Assembly: GCF_004138135.1 (NCBI RefSeq)
Contig: NZ_RYFD01000022.1
Location: 1-64,000, forward strand
Reading direction: 5' to 3'
DNA from: Candidatus Oscillochloris fontis
Lineage (GTDB): Bacteria > Chloroflexota > Chloroflexia > Chloroflexales > Chloroflexaceae
Length of the DNA stretch: 64,000 nucleotides
This document shows positions 52,436-61,248 of the stretch, in pieces; position 1 is the stretch's first letter; every line of letters begins with the position of its first letter. The notes under the pieces were generated by a model. The model was not told the DNA's origin. It made no database searches and worked only from the letters and a program-made list of their open reading frames with translations. The position numbers and the translations under genes were made by a program.

Positions 52436-53035
52436 TTGGCTACCCCGCAGACTCTCACGCCAGCCATGCTGATTGCCGCCTATCGCAGTGGCATCTTCCC
52501 CATGGCCGACGAGGATGGTGCGCTTGGATGGTATGAACCGCGCATCCGGGCGATCATCCCCTTGGACGACGGATTCCATGTACCGAGCCGCTTGGCGCGC
52601 ACGGTGCGCAGCGGGCGTTTTGAGGTGCGCATGGTTAGTGCCTTTACCGAGGTGGTGCAGGCGTGTGCCGAGCCTGCTCCGGGGCGCGAGACGACCTGGA
52701 TTTCAGAGGAGATTGTGCGTGCCTACACCGAACTCTACCGCATGGGCTTGGCCCACAGCGTCGAGTGTTGGCGTGAAGGGCAACTCGTGGGGGGACTCTA
52801 TGGAGTTGCCCTGAATGGCCTGTTTGCCGGTGAGAGCATGTTCCACCGCGAACGCGATGCGAGTAAGGTCGCGTTGGTGCATCTGGTCGAGCGGCTCCGC
52901 CGGAGTGGGTTTGTGCTGCTCGACACGCAGTTCATCGTTGGGGCGCACATGCTCCAGTTCGGCACCATCGAGATCCCGCGTACCGAGTACCACCGCCGCT
53001 TAAAAGGAGCGTTGCAGACAGAGGCGCGGTGGTAG
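52436..53035 (+). CDS. aat: Leucyl/phenylalanyl-tRNA-protein transferase
   Basis: 199-aa enzyme that adds Leu or Phe to proteins with N-terminal Arg or Lys, marking them for ClpS/ClpAP degradation. Family signatures are AYRSGIFPMADEDGALGWYEP near residue 15, GLYGVALNGLFAGESMFH and DTQFIVGAHMLQFGTIEIPR. The start codon is TTG 52436, with AGGAG upstream. It is followed by a palindrome shared with a convergent gene. Confidence 0.95.
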   Translation: MATPQTLTPAMLIAAYRSGIFPMADEDGALGWYEPRIRAIIPLDDGFHVPSRLARTVRSGRFEVRMVSAFTEVVQACAEPAPGRETTWISEEIVRAYTELYRMGLAHSVECWREGQLVGGLYGVALNGLFAGESMFHRERDASKVALVHLVERLRRSGFVLLDTQFIVGAHMLQFGTIEIPRTEYHRRLKGALQTEARW

Positions 53036-53040
53036 ATCCA

Positions 53041-53085
53041 TGTTGGTTCTGGTTTGGCGGCGTAGCCGCCAAACCAGAACCAACA
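53041..53085. terminator. Palindrome copy P9, between convergent genes
   Basis: Perfect inverted repeat with arms of 21 bp (TGTTGGTTCTGGTTTGGCGG plus C) and a GTA loop, filling the 57-bp gap between the aat stop and the stop of the opposing membrane-protein gene. Confidence 0.72.
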
Positions 53086-53092
53086 GAAGATC

Positions 53093-53569
53093 CTACTTCT
53101 TCTTCTTGCGCTCGCGGCGCGCCTCGCGGCGGCTCGTTGTTGCCACTGGGCGTGGTGCAGGTGGCGGCTGATCGGCGGCAGCGACGGCGCGTTGCTGGGA
53201 TGCACGTACCGGGCGCTTGCCGACCTGGGCCTTCTCAAGCGCGGGCAGAATCTTGCGCATGTAGAAGGTCATATATCCGGCTGCGGCCAGATCAACCAGC
53301 AATAGAATCCAGAACCAGAGCCGCTGACTGATCACCGGGATACCAATGAGGCGTAAAATAGCCGCCAACAAGCCAACGCCACCCAGGATGAGCAGGGCAA
53401 TCCCTACCTGGCGAAAGAAGGTGTAGCGAGCCAGATTCCGTTCGGTATGGGCGTAGTAGAAATAGGCTCCCGCAACCACACCAGAGAGTTGGAGCAGAAA
53501 GAAGATCCAAGCGAGAGTGCCGAACCCAGCCGTAGGACTTGATGCCGTCATGTACTCGATGAAACCCAT
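53093..53569 (-). CDS. Membrane protein with lysine-rich tail, unknown function
   Basis: 158 aa with three or four transmembrane helices (LAWIFFLLQLSGVVAGAYFY, VGIALLILGGVGLLAAILRL, LWFWILLLVDLAAAGYMTFY) and a cytoplasmic tail rich in Arg, Ala and Pro that ends in RERKKKK. ATG 53569 is chosen because the promoter TTGACG-N17-TATAAT lies at 53644-53616 on the minus strand, which excludes longer in-frame starts. No family was recognised. Confidence 0.72.
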   Translation of the reverse strand: MGFIEYMTASSPTAGFGTLAWIFFLLQLSGVVAGAYFYYAHTERNLARYTFFRQVGIALLILGGVGLLAAILRLIGIPVISQRLWFWILLLVDLAAAGYMTFYMRKILPALEKAQVGKRPVRASQQRAVAAADQPPPAPRPVATTSRREARRERKKKK

Positions 53570-53615
53570 TGCGCAAAAGCCTCCCAATGATGGTGTGGAT
53601 GCTGAGACGGCGGCG

Positions 53616-53644
53616 ATTATAGCAGTCTGATCCAGCAGCGTCAA
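53616..53644 (-). promoter_or_regulatory. Promoter of the lysine-tailed membrane protein gene
   Basis: Minus strand TTGACG (53644 to 53639), 17-bp spacer, TATAAT (53621 to 53616). Confidence 0.82.
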
Positions 53645-53653
53645 CTTTTAGGA

Positions 53654-53681
53654 TGGACATTCGGTAAAAGAGGGGTAAAAT
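53654..53681 (+). promoter_or_regulatory. Probable promoter of the 1216-aa kinase gene
   Basis: TGGACA at 53654-53659, 16-bp spacer, TAAAAT at 53676-53681, about 35 nt upstream of the start at 53716. It is back to back with the minus-strand promoter at 53616-53644. Confidence 0.55.
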
Positions 53682-53715
53682 AGCCTTATGAGCTTCCCGG
53701 AAGCTGGGTATCCGT

Positions 53716-56700
53716 ATGCTTGACTCGCATGAACCCTTCCTGAGTGTGACACCGGCTATGAGCCAGATTCCACATACTTCCGATTCAACCGAGTCTCTAT
53801 GGCCACAACAGATGGCTGAAGTGGCCCATGTGCAAAGTCCGGCAGAGTTGGCACAACGTGTCGCTTTGGTAATGGAACATATCCTCCCCATGACCGATTA
53901 TGATCTGGTATGGGCGAGTGAATATGACCAGAGCCTTCTTGATGCCGAAGTACGGGCTAAGTTACTCGCTGGTACGCATGTTCCGGGCACTTCAGGCCGA
54001 CCAGGCTATATTCCCATCCACGCTGGGAAACAGTTGGTGGGTTGGTTGCGCCTGATGCCAGGCCACTGGAATGCATCTCAGGGGGCGGCACTCACGCTCT
54101 TAGCCTCCATCCTCGGCTTGCTCTCCGCTGATCTACGTGTCCTGATTGATGAATGTAGCCTGTGGCGTTACCAGTTGCGATCTGAGTTGCTCGCACTGCG
54201 TGATATACGCAACTTTGATCACCTCTTGGTTCAGATTGCCCAGATTGTGGAACAGACCTTTGACCACGTTAACTTTATGATTGCGCTGCGCTACCAGCAG
54301 AGCAGTTGGGTTGAGATGGTCTATTTTTCGATCAATGGGACACGCCTGGATCGCACTGTCTTCTGGGAGGATTATGCCGGCCTGAGTGGGTACATTCTCA
54401 AACATCATGAGCCGATCTCAACCGAGAACTACCTTGAGGAGTGTCGCCAACGGCATATTACGCCGCTCTATGTAACACCTGATGTGCGTTGGTATGCCTG
54501 GATCGGTGCCCCGTTGCGTGATGCTGATCAGGTCTTTGGGGTGATCAGTTGCTCTACACTTGGCCCGGATATTTGCTTCTCGCCAGATCAGTTTGAACGC
54601 TTGCTCATGTTGGCTGAGGAGTTGGCGCACCCGCTCCGCAATGCCCAGTTGTTGCGCCGAGCGGAGCAACAGGCCCAGCAGATGCAGGCACTTAACCAGA
54701 TTGCCCGTGTGATCACCTCAACGCTGGATCAAAATCGGGTGCCCGCGCTGATTATTGAACGCGCTCAGGCGCTCTTTAATGCCGAAGAAGGCTCGTTGTT
54801 ATTGCTGGATGAAGAGACCCGTGAGTTGGTCTTTAGCTATGCCGGTGGCCCGGCGGGCCATCAGTTGTTGGGGCAGCGCCTTCCCTCTGGTGCGGGCGTG
54901 GCGGGCCATGTAGTGACGAGTGCTCAACCGGCGGTGGTCAATAATGTGCGCAGCGATGGTCGTTTCTATAGCCTGCCCGATGGCGATACGGGCTTTGCAA
55001 CGCGCTCGTTGATCGCGGTGCCGCTGCGTGGGATTGATGGTGTCAAGGGTGTGATCGAGATCCTCAACCGCCGTGATAATGCGCCCTTCACCGATGAGGA
55101 TCGCCTCCTGCTCGAAGCAATTGCCGACCACGCCATGATCGCGTTAGAGAACGCCAATCGCTTTGCACAGGTTGATCAGACCTTGGCGCGGCGTGCCCAG
55201 GATCTGGATCGCAGTAATGATCGTCTGCGGCGTATTCTGCGAGTCTCCAATGCGCTGCGGGCTGAGCGTAACCGTGATGAGTTGCTGCAAAAAATTGTTC
55301 AATCTGTGGCTGAGAGTTCAGGCTTTCAGACCACGATGTTGGCGCTGGTGCAACCCAACGATAACGGTGACGCCCTGCTTCAGTATATGCTGGCAACAGG
55401 CCCAGGGGCGAGCTATTTCGAGCACCTCTCTACGGTGCGGGTGCCGGTCGCACACCTCAAGGCGATTCTGCGGCTCGAATTTCAGTACAGTGCCTCTACC
55501 TACCTGATTGACCGGCATTTCAGTGACTATGTTGATCTCTGGCAGGGTGCGCTGCGACGGCCTCCCTATGATGCTCGGCTCGTTCCGGCGGGTACGTGGC
55601 ATCCGTATGATGTCATCTTTAGCCTGCTACGTAATATGCACGGCGAGATCTTAGGGCTGATTGCGGTGAGTGATCCCGAAGATGGAATGCAGCCTGATCC
55701 GGATCAGATCCAGATTCTGGAGATCTTCGCTAATCAGGCTTCGGTTGCTCTTGAGAATGCGCAACTCTACCATGAACTCCAGCATAGCCTGCGGAGCCTG
55801 ACGGCGCTCAATGGCTTGGGGATGGCGCTCAATACCACGTTGCGCTCTTCCCAAGAGATTTATCAGATGACGGTGGCTGGTATGATGGCCCATGGGGATG
55901 CCCGTTGGGGAATGGCGCTGCTTGAACAGACGGACTCCGTCACGCTGCCGCTGAGTCTGGCGGCCCACGTCGGTGAACCGACCCAGGATCAGGCGGCGGT
56001 GGAAGCGCTGGCCCGTGAGGCGATCCGTCTGCGCCGCCCACAGATGATCCCGCCCGGCGCGAATGGGGCGGAGGCGGTGGTTGCGATCCCGCTGCGGGCG
56101 ACCCGTGGCGTCTTGGGGAGTATCTGTATCGGCTATGCGGGCGGTCTGCCGCGCTATACCGAGATCGAGAGGCTTAGCCTCTTTGCCGGGCAGGCGGCGG
56201 TGGCGGCTGAGAGCCTGCAACTCTTTACGGCGGTGCGCCAGGGCCGTGATCAACTCGCCTCGATTATGGCCTCGACCCGTGAGGGGATGTTGCTGGTTGA
56301 TGAGCATGGTCTTGTGCTGGTGGCTAATGATGCCTTCCGCGAGTTGGCCGATGTCTTTGCATGGCCAAGTATGTCGGAGCAGCCTGAATTGGCCGGCCAG
56401 ATGATCTATACCGTGTTGGCCAATTGGCAGGCAGCTAACTGCTATCCGCCAGGCGATTTGGATCACCTCTGTTCCTGTCTCGCTCAGGTTGCTGATGGTC
56501 GTCAGCGCTTTCTTAATGGCCAGTTGGTTCCTATTCTTGCCAATGCGATTGCCCTTGAGTGGGGCGTCTTGCCAGCGTTACCCGAAGGGAGCCATGATCA
56601 TGGCCACGAGCACTTGCAGACACGTTGGCCGATCTTGCTGACCTTCCGTGATATTACCGATGCGATCCAGGCCGAACGTCTGCGGCAGGATCTTACCAGT

Positions 56701-57366
56701 ATGATGGTGCATGATTTACGTAGCCCGCTGACGAGTATTATTACCTCGATTGATATGATCTTCCGTGGTACAGTTGGTGAGGCTACGTCGTTGCAGCGCG
56801 AAATCCTGAATATTGCCTATTCGAGTACCCAACATCTGCTCGATATGGTCAATCTGCTGCTTGATATTAGCCGTCTCGAAAGTCGTCAGATGCCACTCGA
56901 TTGTACGTCGGTGGATCTGTATGAGTTGGCTCAAGCGACAATCGAACGGATGACGATGATCGCCCAGAAACAGCATGTGACAATCACCTTGCAGTCAGAT
57001 AGGGAGCATCTCTACGCTCATGCTGATCGTGAATTGATTATGCGGGTGTTGCAGAATCTTCTCGATAATGCGATCAAGTTTAGCCCTGCGCATCAACAGG
57101 TACTTCTCTCGCTCCAATTGTTGCCACAACAGAATCGCGTGCGGGTTGCAGTGCGTGATGTTGGTGCCGGGATCAAAGCACTTGATAAAGAGAAGATCTT
57201 TACCAAGTTTGGTCAGATCGGGAACCGCCGTAGCAGTGGGAGTGGCTTGGGGTTGACATTCTGTAAGTTGGTGGTGGAGGCGCATGCCGGGGAGATTGAT
57301 GTCGAGAGTGCCCCCGGCCAAGGCAGTACCTTTTTCTTCACCCTGCCAGCCGCCACAGTGCCGTGA
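53716..57366 (+). CDS. Multi-GAF soluble sensor histidine kinase
   Basis: 1216-aa cytoplasmic kinase. It has about four GAF or GAF-like domains in a row (roughly 150-310, 330-485, 520-680, 690-840); the second is the clearest (VITSTLDQNRVPALIIERAQ, SLIAVPLRGIDGVKGVIEIL). A PAS-like segment follows near 860-980 (IMASTREGMLLVDEHGLVLV), then HisKA with His999 (VHDLRSPLTSIITSIDM) and HATPase_c (VLQNLLDNAIKFSPAHQQ, GSGLGLTFCKLVVEAHAG). No membrane helix or receiver domain is present. GAF domains may bind cyclic nucleotides, bilins or haem; none carries an obvious bilin Cys motif. ArsR and DUF507 genes follow closely. Confidence 0.93.
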   Translation: MLDSHEPFLSVTPAMSQIPHTSDSTESLWPQQMAEVAHVQSPAELAQRVALVMEHILPMTDYDLVWASEYDQSLLDAEVRAKLLAGTHVPGTSGRPGYIPIHAGKQLVGWLRLMPGHWNASQGAALTLLASILGLLSADLRVLIDECSLWRYQLRSELLALRDIRNFDHLLVQIAQIVEQTFDHVNFMIALRYQQSSWVEMVYFSINGTRLDRTVFWEDYAGLSGYILKHHEPISTENYLEECRQRHITPLYVTPDVRWYAWIGAPLRDADQVFGVISCSTLGPDICFSPDQFERLLMLAEELAHPLRNAQLLRRAEQQAQQMQALNQIARVITSTLDQNRVPALIIERAQALFNAEEGSLLLLDEETRELVFSYAGGPAGHQLLGQRLPSGAGVAGHVVTSAQPAVVNNVRSDGRFYSLPDGDTGFATRSLIAVPLRGIDGVKGVIEILNRRDNAPFTDEDRLLLEAIADHAMIALENANRFAQVDQTLARRAQDLDRSNDRLRRILRVSNALRAERNRDELLQKIVQSVAESSGFQTTMLALVQPNDNGDALLQYMLATGPGASYFEHLSTVRVPVAHLKAILRLEFQYSASTYLIDRHFSDYVDLWQGALRRPPYDARLVPAGTWHPYDVIFSLLRNMHGEILGLIAVSDPEDGMQPDPDQIQILEIFANQASVALENAQLYHELQHSLRSLTALNGLGMALNTTLRSSQEIYQMTVAGMMAHGDARWGMALLEQTDSVTLPLSLAAHVGEPTQDQAAVEALAREAIRLRRPQMIPPGANGAEAVVAIPLRATRGVLGSICIGYAGGLPRYTEIERLSLFAGQAAVAAESLQLFTAVRQGRDQLASIMASTREGMLLVDEHGLVLVANDAFRELADVFAWPSMSEQPELAGQMIYTVLANWQAANCYPPGDLDHLCSCLAQVADGRQRFLNGQLVPILANAIALEWGVLPALPEGSHDHGHEHLQTRWPILLTFRDITDAIQAERLRQDLTSMMVHDLRSPLTSIITSIDMIFRGTVGEATSLQREILNIAYSSTQHLLDMVNLLLDISRLESRQMPLDCTSVDLYELAQATIERMTMIAQKQHVTITLQSDREHLYAHADRELIMRVLQNLLDNAIKFSPAHQQVLLSLQLLPQQNRVRVAVRDVGAGIKALDKEKIFTKFGQIGNRRSSGSGLGLTFCKLVVEAHAGEIDVESAPGQGSTFFFTLPAATVP

Positions 57367-57398
57367 CGGATTGGTGGGGCTAGTGAGCGAGGCCGACA

Positions 57399-57698
57399 AT
57401 GACGACGGCACAGCCTGAATTGAACGACCAATCTATGGCACTACTCTGCAAGGCGTTGGGCAACCCGGTACGTATTCAGATACTGCGCTACATTCAGCAC
57501 CACCCCAATTGTATTGCCACCCAGATCTTGCTCCACATGCCCGATGGTGCGCCCCACGCGCAGAGTACGATTTCGCAACATTTGCGCGTGCTGCGCGATG
57601 CAGGCTTGGTTGAGGGGTATCATGAAGGTGCAGCGACCTGCTACCAGGTCAATGCCAATCAGTTGGGGTGGCTCGTGCAGCAATTGGAACAGATATAG
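57399..57698 (+). CDS. ArsR-family winged-helix regulator
   Basis: 99-aa HTH protein. The domain fills the whole length: LCKALGNPVRIQILRYIQHH, then STISQHLRVLRDAGLVEGYH (recognition helix and wing) and GAATCYQVN. No typical metal-binding ELCVCD motif is present, and the cysteines (CIATQ, TCYQ) do not form a known site, so the signal is unknown. It starts 32 nt after the kinase gene and ends 14 nt before the DUF507 gene. Confidence 0.88.
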   Translation: MTTAQPELNDQSMALLCKALGNPVRIQILRYIQHHPNCIATQILLHMPDGAPHAQSTISQHLRVLRDAGLVEGYHEGAATCYQVNANQLGWLVQQLEQI

Positions 57699-57712
57699 TT
57701 TGGGAGAAGTCT

Positions 57713-58012
57713 ATGCGTCTGAGTGAAGATAAGATCCGCCGGATCGCTGAACGCTTGCACGATGAGTTGGCGCAGCGGGGTCTCTTGATGTATAAGGATC
57801 AGCCCGGTGTGCGGGCGAGTGAGGGTCGGGTCGGGCGGGTTAAGGCATTGTATACCTTTGTTGTCGAAGATCTGCGACGTGAGGAGGAGATTGACGCCGA
57901 AGTGGAGAAGATCTTAGCGACGTATAGCCGCGAGATTAAGGGTACTGAGCGCGATATTCTCTTCCGTAAGCATAAAGAGGATATTGCGCGTAAGCGGGGG
58001 CATATTCTCTAA
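57713..58012 (+). CDS. DUF507 family protein
   Basis: 99-aa helical, highly charged protein of the DUF507 family (MRLSEDKIRRIAERLHDELA at the start, IDAEVEKILATYSREIKGTE, then KHKEDIARKRGHIL at the end). The family is found in thermophilic and deep-branching bacteria and has no assigned function. ATG 57713 has GGGAGA upstream. It is last in the kinase-ArsR-DUF507 run and is followed by a palindrome. Confidence 0.85.
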   Translation: MRLSEDKIRRIAERLHDELAQRGLLMYKDQPGVRASEGRVGRVKALYTFVVEDLRREEEIDAEVEKILATYSREIKGTERDILFRKHKEDIARKRGHIL

Positions 58013-58018
58013 GAAGAT

Positions 58019-58055
58019 GGTTGGTGTTTGGCGGCGCAGCCGCCAAACACCAACC
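58019..58055. terminator. Palindrome copy P10, between convergent genes
   Basis: Perfect inverted repeat with arms of 17 bp (GGTTGGTGTTTGGCGGC) and a GCA loop. It fills the 48-bp gap between the DUF507 stop and the opposing subtilase stop, a bidirectional-terminator position. Confidence 0.72.
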
Positions 58056-58060
58056 AAGGG

Positions 58061-59971
58061 TTATCGCCAGCCACGTGTGATGACGAGTTGATTCCCTAAT
58101 AACCCCAGCAACACCCGTCCCGCCCCATGATCCTCGAAGCGGGCGCGCTCGAACCACTGTACGGTAACGAAGACGCCCGGTTCTAGCTCCTCAACCTGGG
58201 GCGCTGAGAGTGGTAGCCCAAAGAGCGCAAGACTCTCGGCGAAGTCCTTGCTGGCCCGTCCGTCAAATTCGAGGCCGTTACTGCGCCAGTAGCTCAGGAA
58301 TGGCTCACAGATGGACTGATCGGTCTCGGCAAAGTAGAGACAACCCACCGCCTTGCCGCCCTTAGCGAAGGTGAACCAGTCGCGGCCTGATGCACGCAGG
58401 GTGTCATCACCGATGCGGGTGAGCAGCACATGATAGGGCGGGGCAAGTTCGGGGTGGAACTCGAAGCGATGGCGCTCGAAGTATTGCACCGTATAGTTTT
58501 GGCCATCACTGCCCACCTCAGTAAACTCCTCGCTGATCGGGAAGCCAAAGATCGAGAGACCGCCATTCACTTCCCAGTACTGTCGAAACCCTCCTCCCAG
58601 GCTATGGCTAGTTTCGGGGAAGTAGAGTCGATCCGCACCCACGCTTCCCGGCGGGATGGGGGCGAAGGCGGGAGGTGTTCCGCTGGGCGGTGGTGGGGTG
58701 GGGGTCGGATTGGGGTTGGGTGCGGGTGGGTTGAGCGGGCACCCGGTATAGTTCTGGGCCAGTTGCAGTGAGCGCAAGAGATTCAGACGCCCCCAGCCAT
58801 ACTCGTCATCTCGCCCCGGTGCGCCTTTATCATCGGCACCCGCCTCCAGGATGCAGCGAATATCGGCGATGGGCAGATCGGGGCGCACGCTAAAGGCGAG
58901 ACCCGCCGCCCCAGCCACGTAGGGGCTGGCGAAGGAGGTGCCGTTGGGGGTTCCATACTCATTTCCTGGCAGGGTGGTCCATAGGCCCACGCCCGGTGCC
59001 GCCAGATCAACATAGGGGCCAGTGTTGGAGAAGCCGGTGACGACATCGCTGTTGCCGGTTGCTCCTACGGCAATCACCGAGTCATAGGCGGCGGGGTAAC
59101 TGGGGAGATTACCTTCGCTGCGTTCATTGCCGGAGGCCGCGACCATCAGTACGCCACGCGAGGCGGCATAATCCACCGCGTCGCGCAGAGTCTGGCTCTC
59201 CTCGCTACCGCCAAGGCTCATGTTGATCACGCGGGCACCATTGTCTACCGCCCAGCGGATACCGGCAGCAACGCTGGCGTCATCACCACCGCCACGCGAA
59301 TCGAGTACCTTGACGGGGAGGATCTTACATCCCCAACAGATCCCCGCGATGCCCTCGCCATTGTTGGTGTTGGCGGCGATCAATCCGGCCACGGCGGTGC
59401 CATGACCATTGTCGTCGTTACTGTCGTTGCTGCCCGTAAAGGCGTTGAAGCCGCTCAGAATCTGGCCCTGAAGGTCATTATGCTTAGCATCAACTCCGGT
59501 ATCCAACACCGCGATCACAATCGCCGCCCCGGTGCTGATGTCCCATGCCTCGAAGGCTTGGATGTTGTGCAATCCCCACTGTTGGGGCAGCACTTTATCG
59601 TTGGGGGTGCGTAGCAATACGCGGCGGTAGTTGGGTTCTGCGTAGACGACGAGTGGATCGCGGGCCAGCCGGGTGGCCACAATGGCTGGGTTGATAGGCT
59701 GGCGGAACTTGATCCGATAGGTGTCACTGCCTATCCCGATGGGGCTGAAGTCATAGGCTTCGATCACCCGTAGTTCGCGGTTGAGAGTGCTGAGGTTGCT
59801 CGCTCCCAGGATCTCAACCTGTTGGGTGTTCAGCGCAACTTGGATTCCAGGCCGCAGACGAACTAAGAGTTCACCGCCAATAACCGACGATTCACTGGCC
59901 TGGGTTGCGTTTGGCGCAACGACGGCGAGGATGGCCAATAGCATGATCAGTACAAGGATAGGTTGTTTCAT
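58061..59971 (-). CDS. Secreted subtilisin-like serine protease with C-terminal repeat domain
   Basis: 636-aa S8 peptidase. A signal peptide (residues 1-25) and an inhibitor-type propeptide (about 30-120) precede the catalytic domain with Asp157 (IAVLDTGVDAKHN), His190 (DNGHGTAVAG) and Ser346 (NGTSFASPYVAGAAG). A Pro/Asn/Thr linker (about 415-440) leads to two copies of a 95-residue repeat (YFPETSHSLGGGFRQYWE, FGFPISEEF; then YFAETDQSICEPFLSYWR, FGLPLS) that I associate with Chloroflexota secreted proteins. The repeat function is unknown; cell-surface attachment is a guess. A TATAAT on the minus strand near 60021-60016 may be its -10 box. Confidence 0.93.
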   Translation of the reverse strand: MKQPILVLIMLLAILAVVAPNATQASESSVIGGELLVRLRPGIQVALNTQQVEILGASNLSTLNRELRVIEAYDFSPIGIGSDTYRIKFRQPINPAIVATRLARDPLVVYAEPNYRRVLLRTPNDKVLPQQWGLHNIQAFEAWDISTGAAIVIAVLDTGVDAKHNDLQGQILSGFNAFTGSNDSNDDNGHGTAVAGLIAANTNNGEGIAGICWGCKILPVKVLDSRGGGDDASVAAGIRWAVDNGARVINMSLGGSEESQTLRDAVDYAASRGVLMVAASGNERSEGNLPSYPAAYDSVIAVGATGNSDVVTGFSNTGPYVDLAAPGVGLWTTLPGNEYGTPNGTSFASPYVAGAAGLAFSVRPDLPIADIRCILEAGADDKGAPGRDDEYGWGRLNLLRSLQLAQNYTGCPLNPPAPNPNPTPTPPPPSGTPPAFAPIPPGSVGADRLYFPETSHSLGGGFRQYWEVNGGLSIFGFPISEEFTEVGSDGQNYTVQYFERHRFEFHPELAPPYHVLLTRIGDDTLRASGRDWFTFAKGGKAVGCLYFAETDQSICEPFLSYWRSNGLEFDGRASKDFAESLALFGLPLSAPQVEELEPGVFVTVQWFERARFEDHGAGRVLLGLLGNQLVITRGWR

Positions 59972-60097
59972 GGGATTCTTCTGGGTTAGGTGGGTTCTGG
60001 GGCCGCTTGAAGAGAATTATAGCAGTCTCTGTGCTCTTTTGCTTGATCCTATCTTCGTGTATACTGCTTGCGCTTCTCTACCCTATTTTGTGTGGTG

Positions 60098-61075
60098 ATG
60101 ATGCGAACGAGGCTGATCTTTAATCCTACGGCTGGAAATGCCGAGCAGTACGAAGCTGATTTGACGGCGGCTGCACTCGTGTGGCGTGAGCGGGGTTGGT
60201 CGGTGGAGTTGACGCCGACGCGCGCGCCGGGTGATGGGGTTCGTCTGGCGTATGAGGCGGCTCGCCAGGGCTATGATCTGGTGGTGGCGGCCGGTGGGGA
60301 TGGCACGATCAACGAGGTGATCAATGGCTTGGTTGGCTCTTCAACCGCCCTGGCGACGTTGCCTCTGGGGACGATGAATGTCTGGGCGCGTGAGTTGCGT
60401 CTGCCGCTCCAGCCACGTTTGGCTGCACAGGCTATGCTCAGTTGGAAGGTTCAACCGATTGATCTGGGCCGCGCCGGGGATCGCTACTTCTTGCTGATGG
60501 CGGGGATTGGCTTTGATGCGGCGATCACAGCCGGTGTGCGCGCCGATGAGAAGCGTCGCTTTGGGGCGCTGGCGTATGTGTTGCGGGGGATCGAGCAGGC
60601 GATCAATGTGCGCGGCGCACGCTCGCGGATCAAACTGGATGGGCGCACGATCTCTGGCCGGGTGTTGATGGTGGTGATCGGCAATAGCCAACTCTATGGC
60701 GGGGTGGTGAAGATTACCCACCGCGCGAGTATTGATGATGGTCTGCTGGATGTGTGTGTCATTCGGGGTGATAATGGCCTGAGTGCGCTGCGCCATCTCT
60801 TTGCTATTCTGCGCCGCCGCTATAGCCACGACCATGAGATCGAGTATTATCGTGCGCGCAGCATTCAGGTGACAACCACCCCGCGTCTGCCGGTGCAGGT
60901 TGATGGTGATGCGATTGGTCAGACGCCGATGCTCTTTACGGTGGCACCACGGGCGCTCTATGCGCTCATGCCCCCCGATCTACCCGATGACTTGACCCAG
61001 CAGAATCCCTCAGCCACGAATCGTCCTCGTCGCACGGTGCCGCGTCTGTTGCGCTGGTTGTTACGCCGGAGTTGA
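60098..61075 (+). CDS. Diacylglycerol kinase-like lipid kinase (YegS/DgkB family)
   Basis: 325-aa DAGK-catalytic protein. The N-terminus RTRLIFNPTAGNAEQY and the nucleotide loop VVAAGGDGTINEVINGLVG are the family signatures, and the C-terminal beta domain contains LPVQVDGDAIGQTPMLFTV. It likely phosphorylates diacylglycerol or a related lipid. The start is ATG 60098 or 60101; neither has a good ribosome-binding site. The C-terminus is basic (RPRRTVPRLLRWLLRRS), which may aid membrane contact. Confidence 0.9.
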   Translation: MMRTRLIFNPTAGNAEQYEADLTAAALVWRERGWSVELTPTRAPGDGVRLAYEAARQGYDLVVAAGGDGTINEVINGLVGSSTALATLPLGTMNVWARELRLPLQPRLAAQAMLSWKVQPIDLGRAGDRYFLLMAGIGFDAAITAGVRADEKRRFGALAYVLRGIEQAINVRGARSRIKLDGRTISGRVLMVVIGNSQLYGGVVKITHRASIDDGLLDVCVIRGDNGLSALRHLFAILRRRYSHDHEIEYYRARSIQVTTTPRLPVQVDGDAIGQTPMLFTVAPRALYALMPPDLPDDLTQQNPSATNRPRRTVPRLLRWLLRRS

Positions 61076-61248
61076 TGTGGAAAGCTTCGCTCGGTTCCGC
61101 CTACCCCATACGCTGTGGGCTTTGTTGGCCTGTGGTACATCCCTTCACCAGACAAACGTTCTGTCCGCCCTTAAACCAGGTGCAGGTGGGTGAATACTGA
61201 CTGAATTGGTGGGCGATGCATCGTTCCTGTGGGGGAACCCGATAACAT

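Noticed and set aside
57399-57698. Arsenic or metal resistance role for the ArsR-family regulator
   Set aside because: The typical metal-binding cysteine motif is missing and no transporter or reductase gene is adjacent.
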